Of a DNA stretch of 64,000 nucleotides, positions 1-11,796 are shown piece after piece. The DNA lies in assembly GCA_973895155.1 (NCBI GenBank), contig OZ316898.1:16554001-16618000 (forward strand), read 5' to 3'. Each line of letters opens with the position of its first letter. The first letter of the stretch is position 1. The position numbers and the translations under genes are program-made. Source of the stretch: Marsupella aquatica. Lineage: Eukaryota > Marchantiophyta. A model generated the notes under the pieces. It searched no databases. It was not told the origin of the DNA and saw nothing but the letters and a program-made list of their open reading frames with translations.

Positions 1-3000
1 CAACGATTTACAGGTTGCTATAAACGTTAATGCTGATAATAGCCCACTACTTGACTCAATCTTGAAATGCAGTGTTTGCGTCGATATGGAGAGAACGCAC
101 GCCCTGTCACCTCTGCAAGTCAGATGAAGGATCGCGGTTTCCAGTTGTAAATACTTAAATTTTCATCTTCCAGTTTATGGTTCCAATCATTGCCTTCTCT
201 CATTTTGATAAAGAGAATACTGTGATGCTTTCTCGCCTGGATTGGACGATTGTACAATAGATTTCGTTATAGAAGAATCACATCGATTTGTAAACATACC
301 AGGAGCTTCTCTCCTGTGAGTTCCTCCATAGCCACAATGTTGCCCCAAGTGGGTCAACTTGATTTTTGGGGTAACCCCCTTCAGTTGTCATTTTAGGTGA
401 TAACCCTGGTCTACAACTTGATAGACCGCCAACAATTTTGCTCACAAATGATGGGGGCCCATACCCAATCCTTTCAGAAAGAAAGGCCCAGTTAGTCTGA
501 GCTGGGCACGGGAGACTATGGAGTGTTTGCGGGTTAATAGCGGCACCGGAGACTGGGGTCTTTGCTGTCAGTACCGGTAATCTAAATAATTAGTAGGATT
601 CTCCTCTAGTCAGAGAAACTTCAAGATTAGCACTTATGGTCTCTGACAATTTTGCAAGTGAAACTTTTTGATTCGTGAGCAAAGGTTTGGATGGAATCTG
701 AAAAAGCATTATTGTGAAAATCAAGTAGTATAACTCTAAATCTGTGCTGGCATGTGAACAAAATGTCTGATGTGGGGATCCTATTATGTATGTCAGATAA
801 CTATTTTTGTCTTAGACAGCATATTTTCTGAAGAATAATTAGTGGGAACCTGTCATTATGTAAGCTTGTTTTATTAATCAAGCCTTCATGGCTCCATTTA
901 TTGGAACCATTAAATGAATTAAAAAAATGTTTTGGATAATAAGACAAATAGGAGTAAATTCATGTTAATAGGGAGGATAATTCTTCACACAAAATATTTC
1001 ACTAGTACCTTTATGTCTACACAATATCCATAAAACATTCCATATATTAGTTCATACAAAATATTTCTTTGTCCCTAGTAGTTGAAAGGTCTTAGAGTCT
1101 CTTGGTATATTTTTTGTTGACAATCACTTTCGCTTAATGACTCAAAGCAAAGTTACTCAAAGCAAAGTTTGCTGCGCTTCTAAGTGTGAAGTATGATTGT
1201 AATTGACTGTATTGCTGTGTCCACTTCCCGGATGTCACGGCTTGATTTCCGCATGTCTATATTGATGATTTGTATCAACGTGCTTAGTATGTTACTTGCT
1301 TCACCGCTAATCTTTAGGTCACTGTATTCTATGCTAGATGGATCAGTGGCCATCCGTATCTCTGGCGTGTATTTATGTGGGGCCCTGCCTCCCCTTCTCA
1401 TTCATTCAAGAGATTAGTAAAGTAGTTTCCTTCATTTTTGCCCTAGATAGTAGTTGCGGTGTTTCTTATCTTTACTTGTTACTCCTTTATCCATGGTTTT
1501 TTTTAAGTTACCTTGATAAATGTTAGAGAAGTTGAAAAATTTGTTGGGTTTCTTCTATTACCATGGTACATGTTAGAGAAGTTCAAGAGTTTGTTCTACT
1601 TGTCTTTAGTTCAAAAACATTGTACACAAGTGAAATAGATTTCCAAAAAATATTGATATATCAATCATAATTCATCCAAAGATTATTTTCTGTCATTTCT
1701 ATTTTATCTTTATCTTTTTTCACTTGAAATGTTTTTTTATTTAAAATTATTTTTATAGTTACAAGGTCTAATTGTATTTTGTTGCCTTGCCTCAAACACA
1801 AATAGTCAAATTTCGTTCTTCTTACACAACTAACTATTTTTGTTTGTAACAAATCATGTTTATGTGGCTGCACGTGCACCCAAGAATTTTGAAAGGAACT
1901 TCCCATGGGGGTCAGTAAAAAATTCCTATGGCACTCATTGGATTAGTGTAAATTATGTGTACATGGGATAATGGTATTTGTCACTTCAAACTTTAAATAG
2001 AGAACTTTGACCTAGAACTCAACCAATGGCCTCACAATTGAAGAGTCTGGCTTGTGAGTACACAGTGCCATTTCAGGGGGAATTATGTAGCAAGTTATTA
2101 AATTTTAAACAAGCAAAAGTTATAAATACTCAAACTGTCCCCAAGGTCTTGTAGAGATACCCTTTAAGGAGAGTCACTTGCCTCAAGCTTTCACTCAAGG
2201 CCCTGAGAGTGAGAGTAGATTTCAATAGAGATTATATTATACTGCCCCAATGTTTGTGCGTTGCACAAGAAATGTTGAGAGGCCAAGATCTTGAGACGAT
2301 ACAAAGATGTCAAGTAAAGAGAAGGATGTTGAGACAAAACAAAGATATTGAGGAGAGGCAAGAAAATGCAAGTGAGGCAAGAAAGTTGTTAAGACATCTT
2401 ATGTGGTATTGTGACCATTGGCCATCATGGTTATGAAGTTGTTGTGGCCATATGGTCGATGTGACCATGCTGTTGAACTAAGGCAAAGAAGTTGTGGCCA
2501 TGTTGTCATGGTGTTGTTATGACTATATGGTGAATACCAATTTTTTGAAGGTGCTATATGGTAAATCCACTTTTCACATTTTGTCTTATTCAGATTTTGG
2601 GTCCAGTATTTTGATTTTAATGTGCCTTAACAAGGTGAATCATTTGTATTAATTTGATTTTGAATTAACTTTTGGACCCCTTTTAATTTTAGTGAACTTA
2701 GAGTATTTTGAATATATTTGGCTCCCCTCATAAATGTCTAATATTTCATGTTCAATCACTCCTTAGTGAATTCTCTTTTTTCTCATGAACTGAGAGTAAT
2801 AAATTTAAACAATGTGCGCATCTGGTGTACTAAGTTCCCCTCATGGTTTCGTTTACAAAATTTATGGTTTTCATTGAGTTACTGTGACTACCTAGAAGCA
2901 AGTGAAAATGTGTATTGTATGTGCACAACTCTTTAGTACCTTTGTACTTTCTTGGTCATAATGTGTTTTTCTTTGCATGTGTACTTATGGTTTTGTGTGA

Positions 3001-3771
3001 TATGTCACTCACTCTTAATTAACTACAGATATTCCTTAATTAACTAACAAATATTCCTTAATTAACTAACATATATTAATTTCTTAGCATATATTTCACA
3101 TCATGTACCTATTTCTTTTATCATAAAATAAAATAAAATAATTACATATCACTATAAGACAAAAAAAAGGCATATGGTGAATGCTCGTGTGTTACACAGT
3201 TGTCGTTGCATTGGGTAATTTATTTGAACTGGCTTTCCCCTCTCCATACCCCTTCTTGTCTCACAAAAGTGAGACAATATAAGTGTCTCACAAAAGTGAG
3301 ACAATATAAGTGTCAAATATATATTGAGGTGAAATAAAGAATTGCAAGTGAGACATATAAGTGTTATGGTTCTGATTGCATCATCTATGGAGTCACATTT
3401 GTGATTGCAAAATATTGGTTGGGTGACTGTTGTTGCAAAAATGTCATCAATTTGATCATGTAAAAATGTTGTTGTTAGGGATGGCATAATGGGGAAATTT
3501 GATAGTAGCGACCGCATCAAAGAGTTCAAGCACATCTGCATGATTGGAGAATTTTTTTGTTTTTTTGGTTTTTTCAAATATTCATAGTTTTTCTGAAATC
3601 TTCAAAGTTTAATTTTCCAAATTTTCCAAGTTAGATTTGCATTGTTACTTTTTACTTAATTAATTATCTCATCTCATTGCAAGCAGGTGGCCGTAGGCTG
3701 TGGCAGCTCGAGCAACTAGTTGAGATAAGAAGCACATATAGATGAATCTCATTGTGCCAAAAAATTTGTCC
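1..3771. other. AT-rich sequence with no recognised gene
   Basis: No open frame here resembles a known protein and the longer frames are short and unsupported. Two copies of a 27-bp unit (core acaaaagtgagacaatataa) lie in tandem at 3259-3312. A degenerate run of gttgtggccat / gtgaccat motifs lies at 2400-2540. The stretch reads as old, decayed intergenic DNA next to the Copia remnant that begins near 3772. Confidence 0.5.
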
Positions 3772-4532
3772 GCTCAAACTAGACAGCAAATGCAAAACAT
3801 GAGAGAGATACTCAACCACCTGCTACACTAACGAGACACCACAAGTGAAGAAACTCCTGAATGATCCATAGAATATGAGAGTGCATGTGAAAAATGAGTG
3901 TCTGAGAGATGTACTCCTCCAACCTATACCCCCAAGGGCCCTTATTTATTCTCGGGGGTCTCACTATATGGGGACCTCCCCATCACCTGCGACGTTTTTA
4001 GGCCTCAGACCCCCTAAAATGTAAGATTAAAAAAATTCAACCCCTATAAAATTGGAATATTTTTGGAATATTCCAAAAATTGGATTAAAAATACCCTAAT
4101 ATTAGAATAAGTCTCAAAATTAAATTTAAAAGATCCTATTGTTCATTTGCAAAAATTCTTAAGTCTTCCCTTAGAACCAATAAAATGACCCTATCCTTCA
4201 TCGCACATGATATGTCATTTTTGTGGAAGTGAAACCCCCTAGTATTTATTGTCAGCTCAGACTAGACAACAAATGTGAAACATAAAAGACACTCAATCAC
4301 ACGTTATATCGATTAAACACCACGAGTGGAGAAACACCTAAGGGATCCATAGCATATGAGAGCACATGAGAAGAATGATGGAGAGAATGCCCTCCCTCCA
4401 ACCTATACCCCCCAAGGGAAACTAAGATGTGTGGGCCTAAATAAGTGGATCTTATCCTAATCTAACCAAGGGTCAAGTAACCCTAATAAGGCCCAACTAA
4501 CTAAAGCTAAGACCTTGAGCCAATTCCTAACA
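3772..4532 (-). repeat. LTR remnant of the older minus-strand Copia element, with internal duplication
   Basis: On the minus strand an LTR begins at 4532 with TGTTAGGAATTGG, directly after a purine tract (about 4533-4544, AAGGTGGAGAT read on the minus strand), the usual Copia 3' end. A block of about 167 bp occurs twice in direct orientation, at 3772-3938 and 4254-4420; both copies end at ccaacctataccccc-aaggg. A MITE at 3951-4242 separates them. The far LTR boundary cannot be placed. The matching 5' LTR was not found, so the element is truncated on that side. Confidence 0.6.
3951..4242 (+). mobile_element. hAT-type MITE, subfamily A (copy 1)
   Basis: This 292-bp non-coding element starts CTCGGGGGTCTCACT and ends with the inverse of CTAGGGGGTTTCACT, a 15-bp terminal inverted repeat with two differences. 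It is flanked by a perfect 8-bp duplication, tatttatt, at 3943-3950 and 4243-4250. Eight-base duplications are the hAT hallmark. No transposase is present, so it must have been mobilised in trans. It sits inside the LTR of the older Copia. Confidence 0.85.
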
Positions 4533-5242
4533 ATCTCCACCTTGATTCCAATTCACACAATCAATCATTCAGATGATACACAATATGTACTAACTAAGTA
4601 ACATATCTACATAGTTCCAGTTTGGCCCTAACATTAATCATATTTACACAATGACTAAAGTTATCAATAGGTAAAACTTGGTAAGCATGCCGCGTTCTCC
4701 TCTAAAGCCACCTTCTATGGAAACATTTATTTTGTCTCAATCACCTCACGGATGAAGTGATAACAAATATCATTGTGCTTTGTCTTGGCATAGAACACAG
4801 AGTTCTTAGTCAGATGCAAAACACTTTGACTGTGACACAATAGCACCGTCCTATGTTCGAGGTGAAAGACCCAGATCACTCATCAATCTTTGTAGTCAAA
4901 TTAGCTCCTTAATTGCCTCACAAGCAACCATGTACTTAGCCTCACTAGTAGACAATGCAACACAGGATGGAGTTGCAGACTTCCAGCTCATACAACCTCC
5001 ACCTAGCATGAACACATAGCCTATAGTATCTGACTTCCTATTATCCAAATTACCAGCATAATTTGAATCTAGAAATTAAACATTTCAACTCTAACTTAGT
5101 CTAGAGTCTACTTTACCATCAGATAAAATCCCACCATCTAAGGTACCTTTCAAATACCGCAAAACCCACTTCTCTACTTCCTAATGAAGCTTACCAGGGT
5201 TAGCCATAAATTTGCTCAAATGCTAACAATGTGGACAATGTC
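4533..5242 (-). pseudogene. Copia pol remnant, RNase H end (older element, 3' part)
   Basis: Read on the minus strand, about 4880-5070 translates to a Copia RNase H region: DSNYAGNLDNRK, GYVFMLGGGCMSW and ALSTSEAKY are all recognisable. It ends near the purine tract and LTR start at 4532. Stops and frame changes make it non-functional. The young Copia interrupts it at 5243-5247; the reverse transcriptase part continues from 11,797. This defines an older element that served as the insertion target. Confidence 0.8.
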
Positions 5243-5247
5243 AGGTC

Positions 5248-5668
5248 TGTTGGGTATTTACTCTTACGTCTAGGTTAGGTATGACGTGGTTGGTACAACT
5301 ACGTGGTTAGGTACAACTACGTGATTAGGTACAACTATGTGGTTAGGTACAACTACGTGATTAGGTACAACTATGTGGTTAGGTACAACTATGTGGTTAG
5401 GTACAACTAAGTTGCACACTATATCATAAGAGGCATGTGTGCTTGGAGAGGTAGAACCAAGGCTCATTGTTATGGAGCCACTTGAGAGATAGGGAGAGCT
5501 TACACTGTGGAGACTCGGTATAGCCGACGGGCTTAGAGTTCAGTAAAGCTCTCTTGTGTGTTCCCGTGGACGTAGCCTCAAGGAGGTGAACCACGTATCT
5601 CTTGTGTCGACTATTGTGCGTTGGATGGTTCATGGGCTTGCTGTTGCGATCGTCGTCTATGCTCAACA
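5248..5668 (+). repeat. 5' LTR of the young Copia (421 bp)
   Basis: It runs from TGTTGGGTATTTAC to TATGCTCAACA and should hold the promoter. A TATA-like stretch (actatatcataa) lies near 5418-5429. Upstream lies a block of 18-bp tandem units (5289-5411, about seven units). It differs from the 3' LTR at two positions after the repeat block (tagcctc versus taacctc, and ttgctgttg versus ttgccgttg) and by three fewer units. Confidence 0.95.
5289..5411 (+). promoter_or_regulatory. 18-bp tandem repeats in the 5' LTR (about 7 units)
   Basis: The unit is close to gttaggtacaactacgtg, alternating with a variant attaggtacaactatgtg. The first unit is 17 bp and the last is partial. Many units hold an ACGTG core, the heart of plant G-box and ABRE-type bZIP sites. 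The position just upstream of the TATA-like stretch fits a U3 enhancer, as in other plant Copia elements with repeated LTR activator boxes. The regulatory role is inferred. Confidence 0.6.
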
Positions 5669-5670
5669 AT

Positions 5671-5682
5671 TGGTATCAGAGC
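5671..5682 (+). other. Primer binding site, initiator tRNA-Met type
   Basis: The sequence tggtatcagagc lies two bases after the 5' LTR. It is the standard plant Copia primer site, complementary to the 3' end of initiator tRNA-Met, where minus-strand DNA synthesis starts. Confidence 0.93.
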
Positions 5683-6999
5683 ATGCTTGGGAGGTGACGT
5701 ATGTTCGTGACGGGATTTCATGACGGTTTTTCCAGCGTTGAGTGTTGGTGGATTTTCCAGAGTTCCATCACATGGAACTTGGAGTTTATGGGCTCAACGG
5801 ATAGATCAGGGCAAGAGCTTTCTAACGGTGTGAAGAAATCGTTGAACGGAGCTCGTGGTGCAGAGAGATCTAAGTTTTCGTCGTTCTGGATTTTGTGAAG
5901 AAAGTTGGCAATCGACTCGGAGGGAGAAGCGTCAAGTGTTTTGACTCAACGGAGAGATTGAGGCAAGACGATTGTTTTTGAGTCCGGGATTGGCTCTTTG
6001 ATGCAAAGAGGAAGGCTAAGCAAAATCAATTACCTTGTTGGACTTGGTGACGGCACCAAGTGCAATTGATCAACATTCGTTGTTGACAAGGTACCATTTA
6101 TTTCTCTTTGAAAAACTGATTCGAAATTGACTATGGCAATTGAGAGAAATCTGTCATCTTTACCAATTTTTTTCTCCCTCGTTCTTTCCTCGTTTTGGGT
6201 GCTTCTTATATCGATCTTCATCGCCTCGGAGTCTAGTTTCCAAATCTGAAATCGGATCTTGATTTCGTCAAAACCCGAGTGAGATATCTTGCATTTGGTA
6301 TCGAGGGGTACATTCTGCCGTGTGTATTTTCTGCGCGCGCGACCAGATTTCGACGACGAAGGGTGGTAGGGGGTTTTGGGGGTTCGAGGACACATGTCAG
6401 CCCCTCGATTGTTCTTCCAAAATTCCCACAGGGCCTGTACAAGGGTCATAGAATATTCCAAAAAACCAGAGAGCTATTTTTTGACCGTCCGACAAAGATT
6501 TCATCCGCCGAACGGTAACTTTTTTGGTTATTTTTCGGCGAGGTCGTAGCCATTGAAGTTGGCAATGCAGCGCACCAATCACATCGCAATTCCGACAACG
6601 GGTTGTACTTGGTATTTCGGTTATTCCCTGAGGTGGTCAAAACGGAGGAGTTTCCCAAGGTTTTACCCACCTCGACCAAAATTTGAATAACTTTTCCGTC
6701 AAATTTCGATTTTGATTTTGGTTTTCAGTATTGGACTCCTAGCTTTGTGGGCTACGCGGCGGTGTTGAGTTTCGAGTTTTTTGAGAAGTTGTGAAAAACA
6801 ACATTTTTTGTGACTTTCTCATATGAGTGATTCGGAGGAGTTTTTCGAAGACGTGGAACTTGAAGCACGAGGGTCACCGCGGAGGTTTTAGGGGCAGAGA
6901 GAGGAGCAGGAGGAAGAGCACGTGACACCGATACCATCACCGGTGCGGCGTGTGGTGGAGGAAGCAGTACTACTACCGGAGCTCACGGTAAAGAAGAAG
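5683..6999 (+). other. Long untranslated leader of the young Copia
   Basis: About 1.3 kb separates the primer site from the gag ATG, long for a Tnt1-like element. Only short open frames occur and none resembles a protein. The leader would carry packaging and dimerisation signals, which cannot be recognised by eye. Confidence 0.6.
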
Positions 7000-7857
7000 A
7001 TGGGGACTTTCAAGCTTGGGGGACCCAAGTATGAAGTGACAAAGTATGATGGGCGCTCTGACTACTTGCTATGGGAGAAGCAGGTGAAGGGAGTGCTTTA
7101 TGCGTCAGGGATGGGCCAACTACTGAGCCCTCGTGAAGACGATGTTGATGAGAAACAATGGGACCGCATGCAGGAGCAGGGAGTGTGGTGTGTTACACTC
7201 TATCTCATGCCTCCCATCATCAAGCAGTTGGGTGCACATAAGGATTGCATGTCCTTATTTGCGGAATTGCAGAGCAAGTATCACCGCAAGGAGTTGTCGA
7301 ACCGGCTCTACACTTCCTACAAACTGATGAGTTTCAGGATGAAGGAATCTGGTACGAAGTTGCAAGACCATGTGGATGCTTTCAACGACATGGTCGTTGA
7401 CTTGGAAAACCTTGGGGAGACTTTGAATGATGAGACGAAGGCTCTGCAGCTTCTTAGTTCATTGCCTCCATCTTACCAGTCCCTATCACGAGTGTTGTTG
7501 CATCGTGATAGGGATACCATTTCATACAATGACGTGGTAAGTTCTCTGCTTAGTGATGATCTTCAGCAGAAGATGCACATCACGTCACAGCCTTCATCAT
7601 CTGGTGCTGCCCTCAATGTTAACCGTGGGAGGAGTATGCAGCGACCAACTGGGGACCGTAGAACCCAGTTTAGATCTAAATCCAGATCTAAGTCCAAGGG
7701 TAAATCCCCTCAGAGGAGGCAGGTGACATGTTGGAAGTGCAACCAAGTTGGACACTTCAAGCGAGACTGTAAGGGAAAGGCAGCGGAAACTTCATCGGCA
7801 AATGTGGCTAGGGCTGATGGAGAAGCTGATTTACTCAATGATGAGTATGTTTTATGA
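7000..7857 (+). CDS. gag: Copia Gag (UBN2-type capsid plus zinc knuckle)
   Basis: The first in-frame ATG with a Gag-like start is at 7000, giving about 285 residues; upstream codons in this frame lack an ATG. The N-terminal half (WEKQVKGVL, then SLFAELQSKYH, LNDETKALQLLSSLPPSY) matches the UBN2/retrotran_gag family of plant Copia capsids. A basic Arg/Ser-rich stretch precedes a CCHC zinc knuckle, CWKCNQVGHFKRDC, near residues 245-260, which binds RNA. Gag packages the element RNA into cytoplasmic particles. The frame ends at TGA (7855-7857), yet pol continues in the same frame immediately after. In most Copia elements gag and pol are one frame, so the stop is either a mutation or a read-through point. 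Confidence 0.92.
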   Translation: MGTFKLGGPKYEVTKYDGRSDYLLWEKQVKGVLYASGMGQLLSPREDDVDEKQWDRMQEQGVWCVTLYLMPPIIKQLGAHKDCMSLFAELQSKYHRKELSNRLYTSYKLMSFRMKESGTKLQDHVDAFNDMVVDLENLGETLNDETKALQLLSSLPPSYQSLSRVLLHRDRDTISYNDVVSSLLSDDLQQKMHITSQPSSSGAALNVNRGRSMQRPTGDRRTQFRSKSRSKSKGKSPQRRQVTCWKCNQVGHFKRDCKGKAAETSSANVARADGEADLLNDEYVL

Positions 7858-10800
7858 AGCCGGGGGTATGCCCTGTGCACGTCATCTAGGAGAGCAGATG
7901 ATGTGTGGATTCTTGATTGTGCTTGCTCTTTTCATATTTGTTACATTCGTGAGTTTTTCAGTTCTTACTCTATTTCAAACGGTTCAGTTCTGATGGGAAA
8001 TGATCACTCCTATCAAATTGAGGGAATTGGGTCTGTGAAGATTCAAATGTTTGATGGCGCTGTGCGCACAGTGTCCGGAGTCAGGTATGTACCTGGCATG
8101 CGTAAGAATCTGATTTCACTCGGTGTGTTGGATTCAAATGGTCATCAATGGAGCGTTATTGATGGTGAACTTCAAGTCAGGTCGGGAGAGACAGTGATTT
8201 TGAAGGGGAGTAGACAAAAGAATTTGTATGTGTTACAGGGCAATACTGTATATGGAGAGGCCAATGTAACCAAGTCTCACGAGGAGATGACTCAACTATG
8301 GCATTCACGGCTAGGCCACATGAGTGAGAAGGGTTTGGCTATCTTACGGAAGAATGGACTCATTTCTGATTTGCAATCTTGTAAATTAGAGTTTTGTGAG
8401 CATTGCATTCTTGGAAAGCAGCATCGTCGTGCTTTTGGTGTTGGAACTCATCGTTCCAAAGCGGTTCTTGAGTACATACATAGTGACGTGTGGGGTCCAT
8501 CCCCGACTCCCTCACACTCTGGAAAGTTGTACTATGTATCATTTATTGATGATTACTCAAGATTTGTGTGGATTTATTTCATGACGCATAAGTCTGATGT
8601 CTTGTCCATTTTTAAGAAGTGGAAGGCCCAGGTGGAGAATCAGACTGGAAACACGATCAAGTGTTTGGATACAAGGGTGAAGAGTCTGAGGTCAGACAAC
8701 GGCGGGGAGTACACTTCAATGGAATTTGAAGAGTACTGTTCAGAACAGGGGATAACTCGCCATCTCACCACAGTTTATACTCCGCAGCAGAATGGTGTCG
8801 CTAAGAGGCTCAATCGGACACTGTTGGAGCGGTCACGGAGTATGTTGAGCCAATCAGGTTTACCACAAGAATTTTGGGCAGAAGCTGTCAATACCGCAGC
8901 TTATTTGGTAAATCTTTCTCCTTCTAGTGCTATCAATTTCAAAACGCCGTTTGAGATGCGCTATAAGCGGCAAGCAGACTATCATGGCTTGGTAATTTTT
9001 GGAAGTGATGCATATGCTCTCACACCAAAGCAGAATAGGACCAAGTTGGATCCTACCTCCAGGAAATGTGTTTTTCTTGGGTACCAGAGTGGTGTGAAAG
9101 CCTATAGGCTATGGGATCCTATTGCCTGTAAGCTCGTTGTCAGTAGGGATGTTTCCTTCAATGAATCCAGATTATTGAAGGAGGGGGAGAATACTCAGGT
9201 CTCCCGTACTGACAAAGGAAAATCTCCTATCCTGGATCTCGTTGAGGGGGAGATTGGTTATGAGGTGCATGACCGGAGAGAAGGAGTTGCTCCAATTATG
9301 GAGCTGGTTCCTGTGCCAGAGGAACCAGAGGAGTTTGTTGATGCTGGTGAGCAGCAAGTGGATGCTGTTGAGCTTCAAATTGTACCAGCACACGCAGATC
9401 AACCGGAGTCATCGGCTAGAAGAACATCTGGTCGCACTGTACGCGCTCCATCAAGGTATGGACAGTGGGTTGATTCATCTCAACTGCAAGAGGATGATTT
9501 TACAGCTGATGATGAGGGTGATGCGTTAATTTTGGAAGAAGGAGAACCTTCTTCATTTCATGAGGCAAGTGCTTCAAAGGAGAAGCAGAAGTGGACTGCA
9601 GCAATGCAAACGGAGATGCAGTCACTAAAGGACAACAAAACTTGGGAGCTTGTTAAGCTGCCTAAGGGTCAACAAGTGGTGGACAGCAAGTGGATTTACA
9701 AGCTGAAGGATAATTTCATAGGAGGTGGATCGAAGGTCTACAAGGCTAGATTGGTAGCAAAGGGATTCACACAAGAGAAAGGTGTGGATTACAATGAGGT
9801 TTTCTCACCAGTTGCTAAGTACTCTACAATACGACTATTGTGTGTACTTGTTGTAATGTTTGGTCTGCTCCTAGATCAGATGGATGTTGTCACAGCTTTC
9901 CTCTATGGCACATTGGAAGAGGTGATCTTCATGAGACAACCGCTAGGTTTTGTGAAGAGAGGACAGGAGGAATTGGTTTGCAGATTGCTGAAATCCTTGT
10001 ATGGGTTGAAGCAGTCACCAAGACAGTGGAACAAGCGGTTTGACGATTGGATTCGGTCACAAGGTTTTCACAGAAGTGTATTTGACCCTTGTGTGTATTT
10101 GAAACCGGTGAAGAATGTTGTCTTTGGGTTCATTGTTTTAGTACTTTATGTGGATGACATGCTAATTGCAGCCAAGGATAGGTCTGAGATTGTTAAGCTC
10201 AAGGCACTGCTTAGTGCAGAGTTTAAGATGAAGGACTTAGGGCCAGCTAAGAGGATTTTGGGTATGGAGATCACTAGGGACTTGGAGGCTGGCAAGCTAT
10301 GGTTGACGCAGAGCAGTTATGCGAGGAAGGTAATTGCAAGGTTCAACATGGAGAATAGCAAGCCAGTAAGTACCCCGTTGGCTCCACACTTCAAGTTATC
10401 ATCAGCGTTCTGTCCTACGGATGACACAGAGAAGGGGTTGATGTCAAAGGTTCCATATGACAAGGCAGTGGGGAGTCTCATGTATTTGATGACTTGCACT
10501 AGACCTGATCTTGCCATGGCTATGGGCAAGGTGAGCAGGTACATGTCGAATCCAGGGAAGGTACACTGGGAAGCAGTGAAGTGGATTATCAGGTACTTGA
10601 AGGGTACCGTGGATCATGGTCTTTTATTTGATGCGAATGCAAAGAATGCTAGATCATTGATTGGCTATGTAGATTCTAACTATGGACAAGATTTGGACCG
10701 AAGGAGATCAACAACAGGATACGTGTTCACACTTGGCGGTGGATGCATAAGTTGGAGGTCTACTTTGCAGAAGTGTATTGCTCAGTCTACTACAGAAGCG

Positions 10801-11130
10801 GAGTATGTTGCAGCTACGGAAGCAGCAAAGGAAGTGATTTGGTTGGATAGACTTATCACTGAAATGGGATTGCCACAGGGGAATGTGAAGCTCCATTGTG
10901 ATAGTCAAAGTGCGCTCCACCTTGCTGTGAACCAGGTGATGGACAGCAGAGTGAAGCACATTGACGTCAGGTACCATTTTATCAGGCAGGCTGTGTCTGA
11001 TAATTTGTTTGAGCTAGTCAAGATTGATGGTAAACTCAACCCGGCTAACGCATTTACCAAAGTGATTCCTTTGGAGAGTTTCTCTAGACACCGTGACGTA
11101 TTGCAGGTTTTGCAATTGCATCACAAGTAG
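7858..11130 (+). pseudogene. pol: Copia Pol (protease, integrase, reverse transcriptase, RNase H) with impaired catalytic residues
   Basis: The frame is open for about 1,090 codons after the gag TGA and has no obvious start of its own. The protease region reads WILDCACSFH, with Cys where the family has Ser or Thr after the catalytic Asp. Integrase has the HHCC finger (WHSRLGHMS ... CEHC) and Asp residues in HSDVWGP and RSDNGGEY. The residue 36 positions after the second Asp, normally the catalytic Glu, is Lys (codon 8803-8805). Reverse transcriptase is well preserved, with TAFLYGTLEE and YVDDML (about 10,150). RNase H follows with GYVDSNY, TEAEYVAA and HCDSQSA. The length is normal for Copia Pol. 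The integrase change alone predicts loss of self-integration, so I mark it as a pseudogene although the frame is intact. Confidence 0.9.
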
Positions 11131-11307
11131 AGTTTTCTTAAACATTCATTGTAATTACTGATATATGCTCTTCCTCATTCCTATGTATTAGGCTACGGCT
11201 TAGTTCTGGTTTGCTCTAGTTAGAGAGGGAAACCGGTTTGGTTTCTGTCCAGAACTTCCCGCTGAGGGATCATATACATTGGCAGTATTACTCTCCCCTA
11301 GACCAGA

Positions 11308-11321
11308 GTCAAGGGGAAGAT
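11308..11321 (+). other. Polypurine tract of the young Copia
   Basis: The purine run aaggggaaga lies directly before the 3' LTR start at 11322, the usual place for the plus-strand DNA primer. Confidence 0.85.
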
Positions 11322-11796
11322 TGTTGGGTATTTACTCTTACGTCTAGGTTAGGTATGACGTGGTTGGTACAACAACGTGGGTTGGTACAACTACGTGGTT
11401 AGGTACAACTACGTGATTAGGTACAACTATGTGGTTAGGTACAACTACGTGATTAGGTACAACTATGTGGTTAGGTACAACTACGTGATTAGGTACAACT
11501 ATGTGGTTAGGTATAACTATGTGGTTAGGTACAACTAAGTTGCACACTATATCATAAGAGGCATGTGTGCTTGGAGAGGTAGAACCAAGGCTCATTGTTA
11601 TGGAGCCACTTGAGAGATAGGGAGAGCTTACACTGTGGAGACTCGGTATAGCCGACGGGCTTAGAGTTCAGTAAAGCTCTCTTGTGTGTTCCCGTGGACG
11701 TAACCTCAAGGAGGTGAACCACGTATCTCTTGTGTCGACTATTGTGCGTTGGATGGTTCATGGGCTTGCCGTTGCGATCGTCGTCTATGCTCAACA
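11322..11796 (+). repeat. 3' LTR of the young Copia (475 bp)
   Basis: It has the same ends as the 5' LTR, TGTTGGG to CTCAACA. It is 54 bp longer, exactly three 18-bp units: ten units lie at 11363-11539. The rest differs from the 5' copy at two sites. Confidence 0.95.

Noticed and set aside
5270-5467. Minus-strand frame with repeated VVPNHV peptide (also at 11344-11595)
   Set aside because: It is the antisense reading of the 18-bp LTR repeats; the unit length keeps the frame open automatically.
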